From a virus, in the IMG/VR virus record IMGVR_UViG_3300020400_000045, positions 1 through 22,614 of that record: a stretch of 22,614 nucleotides of DNA; one strand, written 5' to 3'. Both the position numbers and the translations under genes were made by a program. The notes beneath the pieces are model-generated. The model had not been told where the DNA came from, ran no database searches, and saw only the letters and a program-made list of their open reading frames with translations. Within the stretch, counting starts at the first letter, position 1; each line of letters begins with the position of its first letter. Of this stretch, positions 19,001 to 22,614 are shown piece by piece.

Positions 19001-22000
19001 CAGTGAAAAGACACCTATTGACAAGCAGGTAACATTCCAATACGAATTGGACACATTGGACCTGCCGATAGGCAAACACGTCAAGGTAACCAACAGCGAC
19101 ACAGGTGGTTGGAAACTATTCATGAAAACGGCCACAGGATGGGCCAATGTTGGAACGGAAAATGGCACGATCAGACTCAGCACGAAGTTGTATGATTATT
19201 CACAGGACGCAACAGGATTTGCTGGATCAGACAACTTTGATGATAATTTCTTTGACCAAGAGCCTTCAACGGAAACTAGAAAAATCTTAACAGCACTACG
19301 AGATGACCTGTTTATCAACGAACTAGCACTAGAATACAACACACTGTTCTTCACAGGATTAAGAAAAGTTCTAGAAGAACAAACATACGTAGACTGGATG
19401 TTTAAGACTTCATTTATCAATGTAAAAAACTCCGTAAGGAAATTAGATCAGAGAAAGACATACACAATTGGTACAGACAATTGGATCGAAAGTTATATAA
19501 ATGAAGTCAAACCATTCCACACAAAGATCAGAGAATACAAGTTAGGTTATACAAACATTGAAACGCAGGATGGAATCTACACAGACTTTGACAATCCTAC
19601 ATTCTATGATTCAGAAACGGGCAAAATTAGGTCATTAAACGTTGACCTTGACAGTGATAAACTTACTGAATTCCCATATCAGATGTGGCACGACTACCAC
19701 AAAAAGTATGTGCAGTCAATCACAGTCACACATGGTGGTTCGGGATACCAGGAAGTACCAACGGTCACAGTGCTTGGAGGAACGATAGGTTCTACAGGAC
19801 CATTCCAGATTCAGGCAACAAGTTCGTCGGGACCTACAAGTGGCCAGTTTGGTTACTACTATCCGTTGTTTACAAGCGAGAAGCAGGCGCAGATTTATGA
19901 TTCTCAAAATGGTGGATCAGGCACAACTAAAACCTACAACTTTGATGGATACTCGGGCAATTTTTATGGGCCAAATTCTTCTACGATAGAATCGTCAAGT
20001 TCCAAATCCGGAGTGTTCAAGATGTATGTTACGCCTACAAACACAGCGGCGACAGCCACAGCAACCATACAGAATGGTGCGGTCACAAGGATCACAGTGA
20101 CAGGGGTTGGTGCGAACTACAACACCACACCTGTTGTGATTATTTCCGGTGGACGTACAGACGGCACAACACCAACTGACACGGCCAAGGCATACGCAAA
20201 TTTAAACAACGACCTTGTAAGGGATATAGACACGACTATCAAATTCGATAGGGTGTCAAGCACATCAAGGGTACAAGACTGGGCGGCTTCAACTGCATAC
20301 GCATACAATGATTTAATAAGACACAACAACCAACTATACAAGGTTACAAAAGCATTCACGTCAACAACTGATTTTGATGACAACACAGCAGATCTTTACA
20401 AGGTGTATGGAGATGAAACTGGTCTTACAGCGGCAGACAGGACTAAAGGTTTCTACACTCCAGGCACTGGAATGCCTGGCAACGAACTTGATCAGGTAAT
20501 GACCGGTATAGACTATGGTGGAACTATGGTCACAGGACTGCTGTTTAATCAGAGCCAAGGATGGGACAGATCAGGTTGGTACGATTTTCCATGGGATCAA
20601 TATGGAAGTTCTAGGATCAAGGCATTCAGAGCGGATGGTACAGCCAACACTTTTACATTTGACACTGCTCCTTCTAGTTCAGAAGTGTTCCAAGTGTACA
20701 TCACAGAGGATGACAGCACTAGAAGAAAACTTTCAGATGTCGTGAGGGGCGATGGTTCAACGGTTCAATTGCCGATTGGTGGATTAAGTATAACACCGAA
20801 TGCAAACGCATTAGTAGAGTTCATACCTTTCGATGACGATGGTGTGCTTACACCAACAGATGACAGGACACTAGATTCTATAGTCAAAGGAGGACTATTT
20901 GGTTCAGCATTAGGTCATGCACCTAGCGATCTAATACTTGAAGGTGACGACTTCTTGTCGCCAGATACAAGTTACGCACCCGAAGAGACTGTGCCGGGAC
21001 AACTGTTTGACACCGTTGACATAAAGGTTTACACGTCACCAGAGTCGGGTGTGCCATTTATTACAGAAAAAATTTACAGAGGAAATGGAAGTACAACTAC
21101 GTTCTCCATAGGAGATCACCCAGGAACACTAGCATCAGTTACAGTGAGTGTAGATGGTGTAGTTAAAAAATTAACAACTGATTACACAATTGATGTTGCA
21201 AACAAAACAATTACATTTGGATCTGCACCTGCTAACAACAGTGTAATATCAACTAGAGTTTTTGCAATATCAGGTGACAATTATAGGGTACTAGACACAT
21301 TTGTTGGTGATAATGCCACAGCATCTTTCACCACATCATCAAGAAGTGAATTTAATCTTGACTCTACTGTGTCAGACATTTTTGTAACACAGGACGGTGT
21401 ACCAAGGACAGATTTTACACGAACCATAAGTGCAAACACTGTCACAATTACTTTTAGTGCACCAGTGCCACCGACAGGTGCTTTTATACAAGTTGCGGGA
21501 TTCAACAAGTCAGCAACTTCTCCGACAAGGAGTTTTGCAAGTATTAGGAATCAAGAATTGACTTATGCAAGTGGAACGAACAGATACACATTGACATATC
21601 CGCCAGGATCGATAGGTCCATTCTCAGGATTGACAATAGTAGAATTAAACGGAAGAGTGTTGAGAGGTCCAGACAACACTTATTATTTGGGTGACGGAAG
21701 CACATACACATACGGAGTTGCATCAGGATTGCTTGATGATTCAACGGTGGATCCTCCAAAAACTATCTCCAGTGCCAGCCAAGTGCAGGTATTTGTAAAT
21801 GGTATACAAAAAGATCTAAACACTCATTACACTGTTGATATAGGAAATCAAAACGTAAATTTTGTGACTGCGTCTGTGCCAACATCGTCAGATGTGATAT
21901 GCATATCGACCTTAGTTGACAATCAGTATTTCAATGAAGGCACAGACATCATACTAGTCCCAAGTGCAATCACTTCGCCTTACTCATTATCAGCCGGTGA

Positions 22001-22614
22001 CAAGATTTCGGTTACAACATTCAATAACGCTTTGGGGATGAAACAGAGAAGAGAAGTGCTTGAGGGAAGAACAGGCGGAGTCTTTAAACTGAGATTTGAT
22101 ACATTGAATGCCGCTTACACATACGTGTGGTTGAACGGAGAACAATTGACATCAGGTGTGGACTACCTCGTGAATGGCAACACAATAACAGTATCAGGCA
22201 AAACGATCACAACAAGTGATAGACTTGACGTGATGTACTTTGCATTAGATTCTGCCACTGGTGCAACAGGATTTAGGATATTCAAAGACATGTTGAACAG
22301 GACGTTCTACAAACGTATATCCAAGACTGCAACAACAAAAATAACAATAGATATGACGGAAGGCGATAAAACAATCACAGTTGCCGACGGGTCAGTATTG
22401 CCAGAACCAAAAGATATAATAAGTTCAGATGGTTCTACTGTGCAGTCGATTATACCGGGCGTCATCTTCGTAGACAAAGAGAGAATAGAGTATTTTACCA
22501 AGACCAACAATATTTTAGGTAGACTAAAACGTGGAACACTTGGAACAGGAATTAAGGATCATGGATCAGGCACTGAAGTGGTAGATGCGTCTGGTACTCA
22601 AACCATCCCTTATG
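10074..22614 (+). CDS. Giant multi-domain baseplate/tail protein at the gene 7 position (3' end outside window)
   Basis: The frame runs 4,180 codons without a stop that I can find and is cut by the window edge. The ATG overlaps the gp6 stop, with AGGA (10065-10068) five bases upstream. It resembles giant marine T4-like virion proteins. Modules in order: N-terminal block (QLPAFYRTDSNQRFL, LERLDGYIGR); cupredoxin-like domain, about 176-281; FHRE and RAKRPIIEFDSGLALYNHG, 403-450; tail-fibre-like beta modules, 678-756 and 911-981; CBM5/12-like, 1660-1698; FYHGFIKEKGTQNAIDKLL, 1762 onward, which parallels the FYSTKGIEASYKFLFKVLY segment of T4 gp7; seven FG-GAP repeats, about 2098-2545; split GGSGY repeat, 3213-3360; second CBM-like, 3403-3446; tandem beta modules, 3518 to about 4060; and ERIEYF with RLKRGTLGTG near 4140. 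Position and the KGT segment suggest a gp7-type wedge protein with added adhesin modules. Structural role is likely; the gp7 equivalence is inference. Confidence 0.8.
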   Translation, partial: MADNITNSLSNNEVVKQGNNEYRRTVQQLPAFYRTDSNQRFLSSTVDPFVQKGALERLDGYIGRQDAYTRGVNDRYINATSRDRYAYQLEPAVTYTNRDTTSVNPEDQVRFTGTYDDYINQIKYFGGLVNNHDRLNKERVYSWNPAIDYDKLINYREYYWIPEGPGSIQIDSVGPSAVAEYKVENLAQGAYNFSHRENENNPTLTLYRGNTYKFNVNAKGHPFYIMTEPYKDGSTDLFYKSGVTNAGAVYGTVTFTVPKDAPDILYYQCGNHNAMGGILQIKDITATTEINPADDIIGAKNYSLRTLDLSNGMKIKFTNSLVGADYKDKEYYVEGVGDAITLTDVEDMITPGSYSTESTVLYDAVGYDTRPYAKSFYTPDNQDYITIKRDSRDQNAWSRYNRWFHREVIEETARVGGFTPTLDENSRAKRPIIEFDSGLALYNHGTVAKKSVTLLDTVTTDAFSTVVKQTGYIIDGLPLEDGMRVVFTADTDSTVKNKIYTVNFVTAGDSTQVISLTEATDSTASADDSIFIEFGLTNQGKTLHYDGVTGSWKESQQKTGVNQQPLFSMFDNDHTSFDDATKYPNSSFVGASVFKFSTSDTATTDTVLGIKVKYNTVNNVGDIVFESDHTSGTFTYKSGKTTLTKNLAEGHLHYTTSKTTHNNKSAWVERTNLSKQRVVRTFTVGSTEKKLFPIDCFDKSANISDLEVSVLVNGERKTLLTDFTLVNGTKNKYVKFNKDQNTNDQIRLAVYSANDKVEAKGIYEVPENLSTNSSNDKLGTFTYGQILRHVRDIFDKNTSLVGSVPGATNLRDNPDARLLGGTIHQHEGPLMPAIFGLIDQESNLINAIEYTTQEYEKWYDSFLTHAVGTAYEGVAADRVDEIIASITQGRNSSFPFFNEDMLGHGENVTTRSYTVQGSSQTEYAIDSMHDITKSSNRAVYVYLNDVQLLLGSHYTFSTTDDSVNITATLAEGDKIVIKDYADTKGSYMPVSPTKLGIYPKYTPELFTDDTYITSTSVIRKHDGSIIKAYGDERDSLILELEKRIYNNLKTNYDNTLLQINDIMPSAFTSTEYKLSEVDSVMASDFYSWAGRGNVQYINNTTFVEGSPFTYNYALSTSKKTGDKLPGYWRAIYKFYYDTDAPHVRPWEMLGHSEKPSDWDDTYGPAPYTSGNNVLWNKIAGESGRYGKPTINDYLPVDASGNLLDPLQIGLVKDLDIAGRSTGWKFGDQAPAETAWRRSSSYPFTVIKTLALTKPAKFFSNFFDNSRLTTNVAGNQIDKDTGIRATLGSAKYHLETETDNKTGVTTTYLTAGYQPLIVNYLISRNLDAKTFYYDKMKNLKVQLAYKLGGFTDKENLKILTDSVSPGSTSGSKFIPDENYKILFRTSNPVNSFEYSGVLIEANTDTTTKTDGSTVTNVGGYKVLGYSKAKPFFKFYYPIKNTNPSPVSVEGSIEVKKYESYHEQVQTVPYGHVFNTIQDVADFLFGYGHYLEDQGFKFNKFSNELKETLNWTNAVREFLFWTTQKWTPGSAVTVSPAADGFELDTTDSIVGRMKNQAGDYSILDSGGRKIDIRELSTKRLGKTFELAIKSPDVGLYNIALNTVQKEHILLFDNKTVFSDIIYEPYTGFRQQRLKLVGWKTAGWNGDYYAPGFVFDAAQVTYWSANTDYRIGDSVEYQGKFYVAKSNHNSGGKFETESWTLKTDKPAPQLIPNFEYKISQFNDFYDLETNNFDESQQKLAQRLIGYKSRDYLENLFVNDVSQYKFYHGFIKEKGTQNAIDKLLKAKYEGEDIDLQLYPEWMIRTGNIGNTDSTESIQIILPEAEIRSDPQSIELLETTNDTADYSRSKGVAKENLFYKPVEYDTSSTFSQLDYTKQGVDKESAQVYKTAGYPQLEQVQHTAFNITDLFNLDVSRVKSSELIWVANKSNKDWDVFRLTAGDFKISTVRTVNSATQLEIVFTGSHGLSQGTQTTEPDYFAISNSEEETMNGVHQVSSVIDHKTVVIDYEGNTAFIPALDDGSTSDSYGNIYKFVSVRFDSMDNVNDRLNYSVYKDRDDSIELEGDKVFADNDTSNLWRVYEKQDPYTLQTILSPDTATAGQEFGHRVVARNDGRTIVASSPGKGQGTVNFLFRSIASAGNIFRNQSSVTTTVGNDTTGRLGESLSMSTDENFVVAGAPYANSIGSDGSTRFADAGAIKIFLWDPDTFKYGTLVTRRPPTDAASQNFGWAHKIAEPGSSSTRSTPTKYMFVSSPGLTSDKGRVYMYEWGIGADGSTYDTWTQCATIDSPEGGSGQRFGHRLEINDNGDILAVSSLAPGNAGKVDIFVRSSQSNDDSVTHSFTHMQTLTGVSADGSSLNTQFGDSIAMSKDGTMLVIGAPGVDKVGQDDGGAVYTYKWNADGSTNTYTLQQTIEAPDPQGNMRFGTSLSINQSGTRLVIGADNFSSTREMKLDNGETTFDLQDTTFIDINKGSGSAYTATMYNTKFAIDDRLVTDSVTEHDKFGKGVCAIDDTIIVGAPSDDGNVTSDGSTRVQNDGTVSCFDLSVSGQYAWKNITTETPLMDIEKAGHVFDFNNKSKQIRDHYDLYDPVKGRILGIADREIGYKTMWDPAAYNTGEESTQKTPWGAEHIGEVWWDLSTVKWLWYEQDTQEYKFNHWGQKFPGSRIDIYEWTESPVLPSVWNTRSGTQQGVKEGISGVAAYFDDSRYNVVRKYNSAVDRFVNVYYFWVRNRSTVPMNSVVPRKNSTAFVRNIIDSPQNFSYKYYSITDTNKLIINNIGGLVNSDIVLNVDIRTNTFEGDSHSVWKLAREGDKDWRPGLQIETRWWDSLTGKNTAGDKVPDINLGLNRRYGNNIRPRQSWYVNRFDALKELIDYANTVLKKHQLVGTINLENLNSKDPEPTAQSLLWDASVDTYAELTYIDTKDLSGTVNYLVKADETANNFWAIYKWDGTEWSRTKLQTYNTGSYWSYVDWYGTDPAIHEMIHSEKTPIDKQVTFQYELDTLDLPIGKHVKVTNSDTGGWKLFMKTATGWANVGTENGTIRLSTKLYDYSQDATGFAGSDNFDDNFFDQEPSTETRKILTALRDDLFINELALEYNTLFFTGLRKVLEEQTYVDWMFKTSFINVKNSVRKLDQRKTYTIGTDNWIESYINEVKPFHTKIREYKLGYTNIETQDGIYTDFDNPTFYDSETGKIRSLNVDLDSDKLTEFPYQMWHDYHKKYVQSITVTHGGSGYQEVPTVTVLGGTIGSTGPFQIQATSSSGPTSGQFGYYYPLFTSEKQAQIYDSQNGGSGTTKTYNFDGYSGNFYGPNSSTIESSSSKSGVFKMYVTPTNTAATATATIQNGAVTRITVTGVGANYNTTPVVIISGGRTDGTTPTDTAKAYANLNNDLVRDIDTTIKFDRVSSTSRVQDWAASTAYAYNDLIRHNNQLYKVTKAFTSTTDFDDNTADLYKVYGDETGLTAADRTKGFYTPGTGMPGNELDQVMTGIDYGGTMVTGLLFNQSQGWDRSGWYDFPWDQYGSSRIKAFRADGTANTFTFDTAPSSSEVFQVYITEDDSTRRKLSDVVRGDGSTVQLPIGGLSITPNANALVEFIPFDDDGVLTPTDDRTLDSIVKGGLFGSALGHAPSDLILEGDDFLSPDTSYAPEETVPGQLFDTVDIKVYTSPESGVPFITEKIYRGNGSTTTFSIGDHPGTLASVTVSVDGVVKKLTTDYTIDVANKTITFGSAPANNSVISTRVFAISGDNYRVLDTFVGDNATASFTTSSRSEFNLDSTVSDIFVTQDGVPRTDFTRTISANTVTITFSAPVPPTGAFIQVAGFNKSATSPTRSFASIRNQELTYASGTNRYTLTYPPGSIGPFSGLTIVELNGRVLRGPDNTYYLGDGSTYTYGVASGLLDDSTVDPPKTISSASQVQVFVNGIQKDLNTHYTVDIGNQNVNFVTASVPTSSDVICISTLVDNQYFNEGTDIILVPSAITSPYSLSAGDKISVTTFNNALGMKQRREVLEGRTGGVFKLRFDTLNAAYTYVWLNGEQLTSGVDYLVNGNTITVSGKTITTSDRLDVMYFALDSATGATGFRIFKDMLNRTFYKRISKTATTKITIDMTEGDKTITVADGSVLPEPKDIISSDGSTVQSIIPGVIFVDKERIEYFTKTNNILGRLKRGTLGTGIKDHGSGTEVVDASGTQTIPY
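10600..10920 (+). other. Cupredoxin-like domain in the giant protein
   Basis: Residues about 176-281 read as a Greek-key beta-sandwich: LTLYRGNTYKFNVNAKGHPF, then YGTVTFTVPKDAPDILYYQC and GNHNAMGGILQI. This is the cupredoxin pattern, with a His in the GHPF turn (H221) and a terminal C-x2-H-x2-M loop (C269, H272, M275). All four type-1 copper ligand types are present. The methionine is closer to the histidine than in plastocyanin or pseudoazurin, so copper binding is uncertain; the fold is the safer claim. Confidence 0.6.
15048..15167 (+). other. CBM5/12-like carbohydrate-binding module, first copy
   Basis: Residues from Y1659/W1660 read YWSANTDYRIGDSVEYQGKF followed by YVAKSNHNSGGKFETESWTL. 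The arrangement W-x4-Y-x2-GD-x-V-x-Y-x-G-x2-Y-x-A, with a closing Trp, is that of small chitin/cellulose-binding modules of the CBM5/12 (ChiC-type) group. In phage tail proteins such modules are thought to bind surface polysaccharide. Residue pattern is seen; binding is inferred. Confidence 0.6.
16350..17700 (+). repeat. Seven FG-GAP-like repeats, probably one seven-bladed beta-propeller
   Basis: Seven repeat units start at residues 2098 (EFGHRVVARNDGRTIVASSP), 2155 (LGESLSMSTDENFVVAGAPY), 2221 (FGWAHKIAEPG), 2291 (FGHRLEINDNGDILAVSS), 2355 (FGDSIAMSKDGTMLVIGAPG), 2417 (FGTSLSINQSGTRLVIGA) and 2496 (FGKGVCAIDDTIIVGAPS). Spacings are 57-79 residues. Most units also have a closing strand such as GAVYTYKW, GRVYMYEWG or GKVDIFVR. 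This is the FG-GAP_2 / integrin-alpha-like pattern, and seven copies match a closed propeller. The second unit has LG in place of FG. Confidence 0.8.
19710..20152 (+). repeat. Split GGSGY-type beta repeat with an inserted module
   Basis: Residues 3213 onward read VQSITVTHGGSGYQEVPTVT and V-x-GG. The second half of the same repeat, AVTRITVTGVGANYNTTPVV then ISGG, appears only about 110 residues later. Between them lies a module with FGYYYPLFTSEKQAQIYDSQ and KTYNFDGYSGNFYGPNS, rich in Tyr, Gly and Ser. The flanks are a recognisable repeat of phage and bacterial surface proteins (ITVT-x-GGSGY-x-x-x-P-x-V). The insertion is unassigned. Confidence 0.55.
20277..20411 (+). other. CBM5/12-like carbohydrate-binding module, second copy
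   Basis: Residues from W3403 read WAASTAYAYNDLIRHNNQLY then KVTKAFTSTTDFDD. The W-x4-A-Y-x3-D-x-I-x2-N-x2-Y-K-V arrangement repeats that of the module near residue 1660, with Asn-Asn in place of the Gly turn and no closing Trp. It is therefore a more diverged copy. It lies between the split GGSGY repeat and the tandem beta modules. Confidence 0.5.
20620..22255 (+). repeat. Tandem tail-fibre-like beta modules in the giant protein
   Basis: At least five related units follow one another. Each has a GDGST- or GNGST-type opening, an F-T-F or T-F-S-I strand, a V-x-V-x-x-(D/N)G-V/I turn, a DYT- or HYT-like strand, and an ITF-x-x-AP-type strand before a polar end. Clear examples are RGNGSTTTFSIGDHPGTLAS with VSVDGVVKKLTTDYTID; SDIFVTQDGVPRTDFTR with VTITFSAPVPPTG; QVQVFVNGIQKDLNTHYTVD; and YVWLNGEQLTSGVDYLVNG. 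Two earlier relatives occur near residues 678-756 (VLVNGERKTLLTDFTLVNG) and 911-981 (VYLNDVQLLLGSHYTFS). This type of repeat is common in tail-fibre and adhesin stalks. Confidence 0.65.

Noticed and set aside
10245-22510. Several 60-97 codon minus-strand frames scattered opposite the giant gene
   Set aside because: All are antisense to one continuous coherent reading frame, and none shows a promoter, a ribosome site or a known motif.

Overview
The window is a late structural-gene block from a tailed phage with a contractile tail, of the T4 superfamily. Its protein style is that of marine T4-like viruses (cyanophages, pelagiphages). This rests on recognisable gp48/gp54-type, gp53, gp5, gp25 and gp6 baseplate proteins in order, on a T4-type late promoter motif (TATAAATA) ahead of the first gene, and on a giant multi-domain protein of a kind I associate with marine myoviruses. 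Base composition looks AT-rich, roughly 40% GC by eye. The host cannot be read from the sequence. All seven genes are on the + strand, and there is no tRNA, CRISPR array, insertion sequence or integrase.

Layout. Positions 1-77 are a leader with a perfect TATAAATA box. Then come a tail-tube cap/initiator protein (78-911), a very short gp53-like wedge protein (911-1210), a 713-residue hub-type protein (1212-3353), a gp5-type central spike (3353-6106) and gp25 (6106-6534). These five genes are packed with TAATG overlaps or a one-base gap, so they are probably one translationally coupled transcript. A 42-base gap (6535-6576) carries a second late-promoter-like box (CATAAATA). It starts a second unit: gp6 (6577-10074) and, overlapping it by one base, a giant reading frame from 10074 that is still open at the window edge (at least 4,180 residues).

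How the genes work together. The cap, hub and spike build the central axis of the baseplate, on which the tail tube is nucleated and which pierces the cell. Gp53, gp25 and gp6 are wedge components around that axis. The giant protein sits where T4 carries gene 7. It looks like a wedge-linked peripheral protein with adhesin-like modules: a cupredoxin-like domain, two CBM5/12-like modules, seven FG-GAP repeats that probably form one beta-propeller, a split Gly-Gly-Ser-Gly-Tyr repeat, and tandem tail-fibre-like beta modules.

Most notable points: the modular architecture of the giant protein; a spike with a C-terminal S74 self-cleaving chaperone domain and no room for a lysozyme domain; a gp6 gene with no Shine-Dalgarno and a predicted leader of about nine bases; and an 11-base inverted repeat that marks both promoter regions. 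The baseplate core itself is ordinary for a marine T4-like phage.
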